DNA from: Phytophthora colocasiae | Taxonomy: Eukaryota; Oomycota; Peronosporomycetes; Peronosporales; Peronosporaceae | Length of the DNA stretch: 64,000 bases | NCBI GenBank assembly: GCA_018806915.1 | Contig: JAGKQI010000094.1 | Location: 744,001-808,000 of the forward strand | Direction: 5' to 3' | Shown here: in pieces, positions 52,623 through 61,847 of the stretch | How the letters are laid out: the number at the start of each line of letters is the position of its first letter | How positions within the stretch are numbered: position 1 is the first letter of the stretch | Translations under genes and position numbers: made by a program | Notes under the pieces: generated by a model | What the model was told of the DNA's origin: nothing | What the model saw: only the letters and a program-made list of their open reading frames with translations | The model's database searches: none

Positions 52623-53729
52623 TCAATTTTCCCGTAAATTATGCCCATCGACAGGTGCTTCGGGCTCGACCCTGTTAGTTTTGTAGAATTTTAGCCCTTG
52701 CAGACTCGTAACTTTATTCATATTGTGTCTTGGTTTCGGAGTCATGTAGTCTTCCCCATACATCCGTTCTAAAAAGTATTTAGTGTCGTGGACTGTATCA
52801 AACTGCTGGTTGTTGATTGTCACTTGAGAGAATGGTGTGACCTTGTCCGCAAGTATCAAATTGCTACCGTTCACTTTGTTCATCTCTTCGATTTTCCAGG
52901 CGCTAGAGCGTTTATCCCGTTGATTCATGTAGTACAGATCCAAGTACGGGACAACAAAGTCACTGGATGTTGATACACTTGAATCGTACATTTTGACAGC
53001 TAAAGGATGCGTCGGTGCCACACAAACACGCCAAATTTGTTGGAAAAATAGATGATATCCTTTTTGCCATAATAATCGCTGCAAATCATTACCCACACGA
53101 AGTTTGCCGCTGTAGCCAATGTCAGCATCTTCGGTGTACGGGATCATCCCCTTATCACGTACAGCTCCTAGGAGTGATCCATACAAAATAACAGGAGACT
53201 TTCCTAACGCTTGGAGCTCTTCGTACACTTCCACCAGCAATAAGTGTAAAATACTGGCACGACAAATTGTAAGCCCCGAGGAGTTTTTCTTCAACAAATC
53301 CATCCGATCGGCGCCACTGCAAATATCTGGATCTTCTCGCCCCGAAATGGGGAGGCACTTGTTGAACGAGAGCTGTTTTCGCTTGAGGTGGATGCGATTT
53401 TTGCACAAATCTGTATGATTTCCGACGAAAACTGGAGGATGGAGACGAGTCATTTCTTTCAATTTGCTGTAGTACTCGTTGTCAGAATGATACTTCACAT
53501 TGGTCAAGTCCACAACGTCAGGGGAGCACGACAGATCGATGATTCCGAAAAAAATCGATTCAGGACCACGCGCGAGGATGCGAGCCTCGATTATAAAGCC
53601 GCAAGTCAGCAGAATCACCACAACTAGAGCGAGAGTGACAAAAATTAAGCTGTCGGTGAAGCGAGGCTTTGGTCTTTGGCCTGTCGAGGCTTTGAGAGAC
53701 ATTCTATTCTGCATCTCCAGGTCTAGCAA
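52623..53729 (-). CDS. LicD/fukutin-family type II membrane protein L5 (right copy)
   Basis: 368 codons. Same architecture as the left copy, with eight replacements: Pro/Arg and Arg/Lys in stem and core, Ala/Val and Leu/Ser after THPL, Pro/Leu before ADK, and three near the C-terminus. The catalytic YGSLLGAVRDKGMIPYTED.DIGY is unchanged. Of all family members here L5 departs most from the GSM consensus (DKGMIPY). Confidence 0.86.
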   Translation of the reverse strand: MLDLEMQNRMSLKASTGQRPKPRFTDSLIFVTLALVVVILLTCGFIIEARILARGPESIFFGIIDLSCSPDVVDLTNVKYHSDNEYYSKLKEMTRLHPPVFVGNHTDLCKNRIHLKRKQLSFNKCLPISGREDPDICSGADRMDLLKKNSSGLTICRASILHLLLVEVYEELQALGKSPVILYGSLLGAVRDKGMIPYTEDADIGYSGKLRVGNDLQRLLWQKGYHLFFQQIWRVCVAPTHPLAVKMYDSSVSTSSDFVVPYLDLYYMNQRDKRSSAWKIEEMNKVNGSNLILADKVTPFSQVTINNQQFDTVHDTKYFLERMYGEDYMTPKPRHNMNKVTSLQGLKFYKTNRVEPEAPVDGHNLREN

Positions 53730-53911
53730 TGATTTCGCTTCAACGTCCCTTCAACTTTTCTGTCGAGGAAACTGCCAGCTTCAGAAAAAACACAAGGAAT
53801 TCTCGTGATCGATATACGTCGAATCAGACAGCGAAAGATTTATCTATCGCCCAACATTGGTGGCGCTGTGAATCAACAGTATTTGGGGTTCAGTGTGTCA
53901 TGCAATCCTGA

Positions 53912-54812
53912 ATCGTAATACCAGACTAACTGGTTGCTAAAGGTAATACCAGACTGGTACGCTGTTTTTAGGAACGCTGACCTTGAAGAAAAATTGATCA
54001 CTGTAGTCGTTATACTGCGTAATTGAGTGCATACGCAGTCTGCCTAGCACGGACTGCCCAGCTGTTGGCAACTTCAACAGGCCAATACATGTAAACCAAC
54101 CACGCTACAAAGATTGCAGAGGGGTACATGTACTACATTTACATCTAGAGTCTAGACTACATGTATAATATACATTTCTCCTTTTGTCTTAAACCGCTGT
54201 GGAGGCAGGGCTCCTGTAGTTGAAGCCAACTCATAAAATGTCCGAAATTATTTGCTATAGTTAATCTCAACTTCAGCAGCTACAAATTTAGTTCCATCGA
54301 ATCGAGCCTTACTGGTTGTGGTACAAGAACTTAGACTCTACGGATTTGATGCCTTGAACACTTTTGATAGCCATAATCACATTTGCCTTCAACGCCTGCA
54401 ACCCGGAGTCCAAGTAATTTCTGGGCTCGGTGATGTAGCTCTGTAGGAGCAAGCAATAGTAAAATACTTACTGTGCATTCACCAGAAGTTTTCGTCATGC
54501 ATGTACATTAATGAGAAGAGAGTCTTGATTACGTCAGAGTTCGTTACTGCGGATCGGAGCTGGGAACTTCAGCCGTAAACCGTGGTCTTCTGCATGGTTA
54601 CAGACTGAAGATTACTCAAAGACTCACTCAGAGTCTGAGGCAATACATGTACATCTACAAGGACAATTGTCTGCTACGCGGGCACAAATCCAGCAAAGAG
54701 CAAAGCATGTTGAAGTACCATCAATGGAGCGTGGTTGCTGCAAGACAGCAAATCCGAGAAGTTGTAAATGCTTGCCATTGACTCTGTGCTTCCTTCAACT
54801 GTCGCCATCACT
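53912..54812. other. Intergenic between L5 and GH78
   Basis: No gene supported. Carries TACATGTA palindromes, a duplicated CAGACTGG motif near 53950, and the empty site of the left-arm 1125-bp insertion at about 54175-54190. Confidence 0.55.
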
Positions 54813-54830
54813 GTTCATTTCCGAATTTGC
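54813..54830 (+). promoter_or_regulatory. Oomycete-type core promoter of GH78
   Basis: GTTCATTTCCGAATTTGC: initiator TTCATTTC directly followed by a CGAATTTGC flanking element, 15 bp before the ATG at 54845. The clearest core promoter in the window. Confidence 0.65.
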
Positions 54831-54844
54831 TTTCGACTACAGCA

Positions 54845-56929
54845 ATGAAAGTGCTAACCACCGTCGCTTTCGTTGCAAGTGCCGTCATCGCCGTCGCGTC
54901 TGGGTCGGCCGCACCTTGGGAGAAATACATCCAGTCGCCCGCGTCTCGAGATATCGAACCTGTCGGCATCTACGGCTCCTCGGGCAGCGTCAATGTCTCT
55001 GATCTCACTGCTACGCTCTCCGGCAACGGATCTACCGTCACATACGACTTCGGCCAACAAGTGACGGGCTTCATCACGCTGCACTTTGGCTCAAAGACTA
55101 CTAGTGACACGCAGCTCGGTGTCGCGTTCTCCGAGAGTGCTCAATACATTGGGATCGAATCCGACTTGTCTACGGACATGGCCATTATCGACGGCACCAT
55201 CTACGCTCCAGCAGAGCCTGACTCCAGCTACACGTTCGGGCGGGAGTTCGCTCGAGGAAGCTACCGCTATCTGACACTGTCTACCAGTTCGTCCGACCCA
55301 ATTGAGATCACAGGTGTCTCCACGCACTTCACGGCAGCTCCTGCTACAGCCGACGACAAACTGCGCGAGTACTCAGGCTACTTCTACAGTGACGACGACC
55401 TGCTGAATCGTATTTGGTACGCAGGCGCGTACACTGTACAAATCTGTACGATCGCTTCGAACGAGTCGCGTGCAAACCCGCCGACGATCACGGAGTACGG
55501 CTGGTTCAATAACGCCACTATCCAGAACGTCACTACTGGCGCAGAGGTGTATGTGGATGGCGCTAAGCGAGACCGAACGCCTTGGCCGGGTGATTTCGGA
55601 GTGTCCACACATTCTAAGCTTGTGACACTAAACAGCGACAACCTCTTATCTGTTCGCCACGCTATCAACTCTCTGTACGCGATCCAGAACACCACCAACG
55701 GCCAGTTCGCATACGCTGGTACCCCGATCGCTCCTCGTGTTCAAATTGCAGGGGTGAACTCCGACACGTATCACATCTGGACGCTGATCGCTTTGGCCGA
55801 CTACGCAGCGTTGTCCGCAGACATAGATTTCGTGGAGAATCTTTGGGATCAAGCTCTGTTCGGCTTCAAGTTCATCCTAGGCAATGTGGACTCTTCGGAT
55901 ATGCTGCTTAATGTCACGGGCATCTACGATTGGGGTCGAGTTGGTCAGGGTGGCAAGAACATCGCCGCTAACTCGCTTCTGTACCATGCGTTGTATAACT
56001 ACGCGGAACTGGCACAGCACTTGGGTCTGGACGCCCCCAGTTACAACGGTACGTCGTTCGGAGACCTCGCTACTGCAGTCAAAACCGCGGTTAATACCAA
56101 CCTCTGGGACGATTCGGTCGGTCTCTTCCGTGACAATACTACGGCTGCAGGCGCTGCGCTGCACCCGCAGGACGGCAACTCTCTTGCTATTCGCTACAAC
56201 CTGACTCAGTCTTCGGAACAGGCTGCTACCGTATCGGAGAACCTTGCAGCTCGTTGGAACGAGTTCGGTGCTGTATCACCGGAAGGTCTTGGTTCTATCT
56301 CCCCCTTCATCACCAGTGTTGAGATTGAAGCGCATCTGCGTGCCACACCCGGTAACGCGTCACTCGCTCTGGAGATCATTCGCCGTCAATGGGGCTACAT
56401 GCTAAACACATTCAGCAACTCGACTACAATTGAGGCGTACTATGAAACAGGTGAACTCATGTACCCGTTCTACGGTCTCGAACTGGGTGGATACATTTCG
56501 CACGCACACGCTTGGTCCACAGGTCCGACGGCATCCCTGACGCTACATGTTGGTGGTTTGAACCCCGTGACGGACGCTGGTAAAACGTGGGAGTTCGTGC
56601 CGCACGCTGCCGGAGCAGATATTGGTGAACTACGCACTGGTTACACATTGGCGACGGGTGATTTCTCTGTGGAGTGGACGACCAAGGACGAGGACAGCTT
56701 CTTCCAGGCCAACGTTGAAACGCCACAGAACACCACCGGGTCCATCTCAGTGCCCACGTTTGGCAAGTCGTTGAGTGCGATTGAGATCTCCATTAACGGC
56801 AACACAGTGTGGACAAACGGTGCAGCTTCATGGAGTGGATATGGCTCTGCTATTGGATCGGATGACTACGTGACTGTGTCGGAAGTTTCGTATGGAGGTT
56901 GGTTCTCCGTAGTGGCGAAGGACGCGTAA
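54845..56929 (+). CDS. Secreted GH78-type alpha-L-rhamnosidase (intact copy)
   Basis: 695 codons from the ATG after the core promoter; an upstream in-frame ATG at 54827 falls inside that promoter. Signal peptide of about 20 residues (MKVLTTVAFVASAVIAVASG), beta-sandwich region, then the catalytic six-hairpin region with DGAKRDRTPWPGDFG, the family's acidic signature, and GVNSDTYHIWTLIALADY and YDWGRVGQGGKNIAAN; a C-terminal beta domain follows. Many N-glycosylation sites (NVT, NGS, NAT). Family enzymes release terminal L-rhamnose from plant pectin and rhamnosides; acting outside the cell on plant wall is inferred. It sits inside the LicD cluster. Confidence 0.88.
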   Translation: MKVLTTVAFVASAVIAVASGSAAPWEKYIQSPASRDIEPVGIYGSSGSVNVSDLTATLSGNGSTVTYDFGQQVTGFITLHFGSKTTSDTQLGVAFSESAQYIGIESDLSTDMAIIDGTIYAPAEPDSSYTFGREFARGSYRYLTLSTSSSDPIEITGVSTHFTAAPATADDKLREYSGYFYSDDDLLNRIWYAGAYTVQICTIASNESRANPPTITEYGWFNNATIQNVTTGAEVYVDGAKRDRTPWPGDFGVSTHSKLVTLNSDNLLSVRHAINSLYAIQNTTNGQFAYAGTPIAPRVQIAGVNSDTYHIWTLIALADYAALSADIDFVENLWDQALFGFKFILGNVDSSDMLLNVTGIYDWGRVGQGGKNIAANSLLYHALYNYAELAQHLGLDAPSYNGTSFGDLATAVKTAVNTNLWDDSVGLFRDNTTAAGAALHPQDGNSLAIRYNLTQSSEQAATVSENLAARWNEFGAVSPEGLGSISPFITSVEIEAHLRATPGNASLALEIIRRQWGYMLNTFSNSTTIEAYYETGELMYPFYGLELGGYISHAHAWSTGPTASLTLHVGGLNPVTDAGKTWEFVPHAAGADIGELRTGYTLATGDFSVEWTTKDEDSFFQANVETPQNTTGSISVPTFGKSLSAIEISINGNTVWTNGAASWSGYGSAIGSDDYVTVSEVSYGGWFSVVAKDA

Positions 56930-57139
56930 GGTTTTGGTTATAACGCTACATGTAGTTGAAGTGTCATTTCTGTTTAAACATTGAATTAAAAAACTCAAGG
57001 AAGTCCGATCGCAACGCAAGATCCTGTTCATTTTGAGCCCTGCTGCGTGACGGGCACTGTGAAAGTATTGATTTCTTGCCGTTGGCCTACATGTAGGCCC
57101 TAGCTACTCTATGAATACCGTACTGTACATGCTGAACAA

Positions 57140-57346
57140 ATGCTCAAGGTAAGAACTGCTGGCATTACATTCGCTACCGTAGCTGTAGCTCCACCACGCA
57201 ACCAACAGCGTAGCATCCACGTCTTCAATTATTTGCTCACCGAGAACACCGAACAGAAAAATGGGACCGTCTCAACGGTTCAAATCGCCAAGAACGATGA
57301 TACTGTGTACCAGCTCACCACTCGCTCCATCGAGTTTCGTTCATAA
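57140..57346 (+). CDS. Small ORF, unknown
   Basis: 68 codons, from a region just beyond the arm. No signal peptide or known motif; contains KNDDTVYQLTTRSIEF. May be chance. Confidence 0.2.
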   Translation: MLKVRTAGITFATVAVAPPRNQQRSIHVFNYLLTENTEQKNGTVSTVQIAKNDDTVYQLTTRSIEFRS

Positions 57347-57350
57347 AAAT

Positions 57351-57362
57351 CTTCATTCCTCC
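57351..57362 (+). promoter_or_regulatory. Initiator-like motif of L6
   Basis: CTTCATTCCTCC, 50 bp before the ATG of the broken LicD gene L6. Confidence 0.45.
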
Positions 57363-57411
57363 TGATCGGATACGCGTATCATAGCTTCGGCAGAATAAAA
57401 CATAATTTGCA

Positions 57412-59044
57412 ATGGAGAAGAACATCGAAGAACCTGTTGAAGTCATCAAGCACCACCCTCCGCCTCGCGTTGGTGTTGTTCACAGACTTGTACTTGGCTG
57501 CAGAGACTTCTGGACGGGGGTTACAGTCATCCCCACTCTCTTACTGGTGTTAATCAGCCTTCTTCTCTTTGGTCTCGTCATGGAGATGCACATCATCTCG
57601 TGCATGCCTCAAGCCGCAGTCCTAAACGAGGAGGAAGCCTGTGCCCTGCAAGTCCTGGAATGCCAGCAACATCGAGTATCATTCCGGTCACCGGTACTAC
57701 ACAGCACTGAAGGAAATAGATCCACCTGTAGCGCCAACGTTTCGCGGAAAGCACACAGAGCTGTGCGACGAAGGAGTGAGAGCCAAGGCCAAGTACAGCT
57801 ACTGCTTGCCGATCTCTGGCCGAAAGGATACACCGTTCTGTACGGCAGCTGATCGGACCGATCTGCTCAACGTTCGGTCTTCTAAGTCGGTCTGCTACGC
57901 TAGTGTGCTGCACATGTTGATGGTGGAAGTCTACGATCAGGGAATACTCCTTTGATCACGTTTGGGTCATTGCTTGGGGCTGTTCGCAATGGCTCGATGA
58001 TCCCATTTACGGAAGACACGGACATTGGATTCGTGAATCAGCTCAACTCCGTAGACGTCCTGGGTTTGGTAATTTTCCGTAACTATTGCCGATATTGGCA
58101 ATGTCATATTGCAATAATTTATTGCTCCTCAACCCCAATAACATGCAATTTTTTATATAGGTCAATCTTGGCTATAGCCAAATGTCGTTGACATGTGTGG
58201 TTGTTTTGGCAATGGATGGTAGAGAGAACTATCGCCAAACCGGTTGTGTGGCCACGTTTGCACACAGGGCACACGGGTTATTACAGTTGCTTGTCATTTC
58301 CTAACTGAATTATAATATATCAGTTGATTTGTGTGTTGTATGTATGATGTCGAGGAATTCGGACTATGACTTGTGTGTGTTGGTTGGAGAGGTTGGACGC
58401 GGTGGGAGGGTTCTCGAGGTAACCCCCTCCCGAATCCAGGCGCATCGACAGCAACCAACTCGTTCAAAAACTCATGAGAAAAGACGACATAGTGTCACAT
58501 ATTCATGTGACCTACTGACTTGGTTGATATTGTCGAAAAATGTGGCAATAACTCAATTATTTATTGGCTTGGATGAAGGCCTCCAATCCGTATGATATTG
58601 TATTTTTCCTATCCCTGCCTTCGACACGAGCTGTGGCAGAAGGGGTATCACATGTTCTTCTTGGACATTTGGCGTGTGTGCGTGGCCCCGACTCACCCTT
58701 TAGCTTCTCGTCTATATGACCCGAGCTTGCCGTTGACCAAGTACTACTCCGTGCCGTACGTGGATCTGTACCAGATGAGGAAGCTCAACAACGGCAATTG
58801 GGACATCCAGGAACTCCAAGGCAGCAACGGACGTTTAATGCCTTACGATAAGGTGGAGCCATTCACCCAAGTGACGATCAATGGGATGCCGTTCGAGACT
58901 GTTCACGACCCCCATTTCTTCCTGAGGGAAGCGTACGGCGCAAACTACATGACGCCCAAGCAACGAACACCTCCGACCGTTAAACAAGTCACGGAGAAAG
59001 TAAAAGAAGCAATGAAGAAGCTCACAAAGGGGGCAGTCCCTTAG
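57412..59044 (+). pseudogene. LicD/fukutin-family gene L6, interrupted
   Basis: Start MEKNIEEPVEVIKHH, transmembrane helix TVIPTLLLVLISLLLFGLV. A one-base shift near 57650 moves the reading to the frame with YHSGHRYYTALKEI, CLPISGRKDTPFCTAADR and CYASVLHMLMVEVY; about 17 bases are then missing (the usual EELQATG) near 57935, giving a second shift; GSLLGAVRNGSMIPFTED.DIGF follows. A 559-bp block at about 58063-58621 splits the core between VDVL and RHELWQKGYH, and the C-terminal third is open to 59044 with a longer tail (KVKEAMKKLTKGAVP). Relative of L1/L7/L8. Confidence 0.82.
58063..58621. mobile_element. 559-bp insertion in L6, type unknown
   Basis: Interrupts the LicD frame cleanly: bases up to 58062 and from 58622 rejoin to the expected protein. 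AT-rich, with TATTGCCGATATTGGCAAT-like short inverted repeats near the left end, but no clear terminal inverted repeat or target duplication. An unspliced intron is less likely because splice sites are poor and the gene is already broken elsewhere. Confidence 0.5.
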
Positions 59045-59221
59045 TGGTAACAGTTTTCTCATAAGATATCGTCTTATCCTCAAGCTTTAGTGCAACGTGC
59101 TTTACCTTGGGGCTCGGGCAGATAACTATCCACCGAGCAGCAAAATTCAGCCATCCAGCTGATGCGTCTCTCGCACAACACGTGAACACGACATGCCTCG
59201 CATTGTCATTCGTCCCATCGT

Positions 59222-59233
59222 CTCATTTTCTCC
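59222..59233 (+). promoter_or_regulatory. Initiator-like motif of L7
   Basis: CTCATTTTCTCC 36-47 bp before the ATG at 59269. Confidence 0.5.
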
Positions 59234-59268
59234 TGTGTTCTTGGCAGCGCATATCTCCTCAGGCCACT

Positions 59269-60333
59269 ATGGACAAGCAGCTCGAGGAAGGTGGTAGCGT
59301 CGCTAAGCAGACCCCACCGCGTCGTCTCGGTATCGTTCGAGGATGCAGAAACTTCTGGACTGGAATGACAGTCGTCCCGACGTTCGTGGTGGTGCTATTT
59401 GGGCTGGTCGTCTTCGGTTTTGCAATGGAGACGCATATTCTAGCGTGCATGCCGGAGTTCTCCGTCTTCAGTGAAGGAGGCACTTGTACTCCGCGGGTTT
59501 TAAACGTCAGTGGGATCGAATACCATTCAGGACATCGGTTCTACTCGATACTAAAGGAACGAGGGACGCCAACAGCGTTAACGTTCCGTGGTGACCACAC
59601 CAAGCTCTGCGAAGAAAGCCAGCGGACCAAGATGAAGTACAGATATTGTTTACCAATTTCAGGACGGAAGGACACCCCGTTTTGCACTGCAGGTGACAGG
59701 ACAGATCTCTTCAGTATTCAATCCCCCAAGTCCGTCTGCTATGCGAGTGTACTACACATGCTGCTAGTGGACGTGTATGAAGAGCTCAAGGCGACGGGAA
59801 ATACCCCACTAATTACGTTTGGATCTTTGCTTGGAGCTGTTCGAAATGGATCGATGATCCCGTTCACTGAAGACACGGATATTGGCTACACGGAGAGACT
59901 CAAAGAGATTCAACCGCTACGGAAAGCGCTGTGGAACAAAGGTTATCACATGTTCTACTACCAAATTTGGCGAGTTTGCGTCGCTCCGACGCATCCGTTG
60001 GCTTCCAGTCTTTATGATCCAAGCTCACCATTGACCAAGAGCTACGCAGTGCCGTATGTGGACTTGTACAGAATGAAGAAAGCTCGGAATGGTAATTGGG
60101 ATATCCAAGAAATGGACGGCAGCAACGGCCGCTTCTTGCCTGGTCACATGGTGGAGCCCTTTTCACAAGTGACAATCAATGGGATGCCGTTTGATACGGT
60201 GCACGACCCCCACTTCTTCTTGACAGAGGCCTACGGACCAGACTATATGACGCCGAAGCAACGAACAGAAGCCCCAGAGATTGAAGAACAGAACAACAGT
60301 ACAAATAACTCAACGGAAGTCAAGAAAGAGTGA
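59269..60333 (+). CDS. LicD/fukutin-family type II membrane protein L7
   Basis: 354 codons from the ATG at 59269, chosen because the initiator motif lies between it and the in-frame ATG at 59107. Tail MDKQLEEGGSVAKQ, transmembrane helix (TVVPTFVVVLFGLVVFGFAM), then YHSGHRFYSILKER, CLPISGRKDTPFCTAGDR, CYASVLHMLLVDVYEEL, GSLLGAVRNGSMIPFTED.DIGY, IWRVCVAPTHPL and YGPDYMTPKQRT; C-terminal Asn/Thr/Lys-rich tail. No copy in the inverted arms. Intact and likely functional. Confidence 0.88.
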   Translation: MDKQLEEGGSVAKQTPPRRLGIVRGCRNFWTGMTVVPTFVVVLFGLVVFGFAMETHILACMPEFSVFSEGGTCTPRVLNVSGIEYHSGHRFYSILKERGTPTALTFRGDHTKLCEESQRTKMKYRYCLPISGRKDTPFCTAGDRTDLFSIQSPKSVCYASVLHMLLVDVYEELKATGNTPLITFGSLLGAVRNGSMIPFTEDTDIGYTERLKEIQPLRKALWNKGYHMFYYQIWRVCVAPTHPLASSLYDPSSPLTKSYAVPYVDLYRMKKARNGNWDIQEMDGSNGRFLPGHMVEPFSQVTINGMPFDTVHDPHFFLTEAYGPDYMTPKQRTEAPEIEEQNNSTNNSTEVKKE

Positions 60334-60640
60334 GGAGGAGGTGCGATGTTGATAGAGTTAGAAGAGCCTAGATGATAATGACACCCCACTATTTAGACGA
60401 GATTGCTGTAAGAAGCTTCGGAAGCACCTTGGCGGTTTTTGGACCACAGTGCCCTGACGCAGCGAAAATGCAACATACAGCACCAATACTGGCGGTGAGG
60501 TTTGCATGCACCGTACCTTCATGTTACAACAGTGGTGTAACAGCACAGATTGTGCTACAGCGGGAACGCGTCTCTAATCTTTATCTCAAGATCTGACGAT
60601 CACGGCTGGAGCTGCACCAAGTGGCAGCGTCCGGACACTT

Positions 60641-60652
60641 TTCATTCTTCTC
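60641..60652 (+). promoter_or_regulatory. Initiator-like motif of L8
   Basis: TTCATTCTTCTC 45-56 bp before the ATG at 60697. Confidence 0.5.
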
Positions 60653-60696
60653 TTTGCGGCCTTCACCTCAAGTCCCTATCTCAAGACTTCAGAACA

Positions 60697-61818
60697 ATGG
60701 CCAAAAGACTTGAACCGGTTCGCGATGCACTCAAGGTTGACACACATCACCACACGGGGGTCGTTAAGAGCTTCTGGACTGGAATCACAGTGGCTCTGAG
60801 CTTCATCCTAGTGCTGTCTGGACTGCTGGTCTTCATGGAGTCACAGCTCATCTCCTCCACGCCTGAAGGTACTATCGTCAACATAATAGAAGAGGAAGAA
60901 GTCTGCTCTCCACGAATCCGAAATGCCAGCGGCATTGAGTATCATTCAGGCCACCGATACTATTCACTACTCAAAGACCAGGACCTCCCAGTACCAACCT
61001 TCCGTAAGACCCACACGGTTTTGTGTGATGAAGACGCCCGACCTAAGGCTGAATTCAGTTACTGCCTTCCAATTACAGGGAGGAAAGACACGCCATACTG
61101 CACTGCCGCGGACCGTAGCGACTTGCTCCATACTCGTTCTCCCAAGTCCATCTGCTATGCCAGTGTACTGCACCTGCTACTGGTCGAAGTCTACGAAGAG
61201 CTTCAAGCGACTGGAAATATTCCTCTGGTCGTGTTTGGGTCCTTGTTAGGGGCTGTTCGGAATGGTTCAATGATTCCTTTCACAGAGGATACGGACATTG
61301 GATTCGTTGGGGAACTCAGCGCGAAAGAAGTTCTGCAGCAGGAGCTCTGGAACAAAGGCTATCACTTGTTTTTCAAGGGAGTTTGGCGCGTGTGCGTGGC
61401 TCCAACGCATCCACTTGCAGGTTTGCTGTACGATCCAGACCGGTCGCTTACCAGATACATTGGCGTGCCCTACGTCGACTTGTACCGGATGCAGAACCTC
61501 AACAACGGTAATTGGGACGTTGAGGAGCTCAAAAGCAGGAACGGGAGTATTCTACCAACGGATAAAGTTGAACCTTTTTCACAAGTGACGATCAACGGGA
61601 TGCCTTTTGATACGGTTCATGATCCGACGTTCTTTTTGAAGAGAGCGTACGGGCCCAATTACATGACTCCAAGACGGCGGGGGTCCTTCTCCTTCTCCAA
61701 AGCGAATTTCTCTACGCAGACGAAAGCTATGCTCCAACATGTTGATAAGAGCAAGATGCTAACGGCACTGAAGAAATTCAAGAAAGAACCTGGAGCGAAT
61801 GATGAACAGGAGCGATGA
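60697..61818 (+). CDS. LicD/fukutin-family type II membrane protein L8
   Basis: 373 codons from the ATG after the initiator motif. Tail with His-rich DTHHHTG, transmembrane helix (TVALSFILVLSGLLVF), then YHSGHRYYSLLKDQ, CLPITGRKDTPYCTAADR, CYASVLHLLLVEVYEEL, GSLLGAVRNGSMIPFTED.DIGF, VWRVCVAPTHPLAG and YGPNYMTPRRRG. The C-terminal tail is longer than in the others (about 40 residues, Lys-rich). Unique to the flank. The MULE-type element starts 38 bp after its stop. Confidence 0.88.
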   Translation: MAKRLEPVRDALKVDTHHHTGVVKSFWTGITVALSFILVLSGLLVFMESQLISSTPEGTIVNIIEEEEVCSPRIRNASGIEYHSGHRYYSLLKDQDLPVPTFRKTHTVLCDEDARPKAEFSYCLPITGRKDTPYCTAADRSDLLHTRSPKSICYASVLHLLLVEVYEELQATGNIPLVVFGSLLGAVRNGSMIPFTEDTDIGFVGELSAKEVLQQELWNKGYHLFFKGVWRVCVAPTHPLAGLLYDPDRSLTRYIGVPYVDLYRMQNLNNGNWDVEELKSRNGSILPTDKVEPFSQVTINGMPFDTVHDPTFFLKRAYGPNYMTPRRRGSFSFSKANFSTQTKAMLQHVDKSKMLTALKKFKKEPGANDEQER

Positions 61819-61847
61819 GGGAAAGGAAGAACCAATTGGACTGTACA

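Larger units (their letters stand above)
46585..56998 (-). repeat. Right arm of large inverted duplication
   Basis: Reverse complement of 1100-12635 without the 1125-bp insertion. The first about 57 bases are the beginning of the 5' LTR of gypsy A in reverse, joined to Crypton sequence. The arm ends at 56998, beyond which the two sides share nothing because the left side is occupied by the Copia element. Confidence 0.95.

Noticed and set aside
58063..58621. Intron in L6
   Set aside because: Far longer than introns expected here, no good splice sites at the borders, and the gene carries two other frame lesions.
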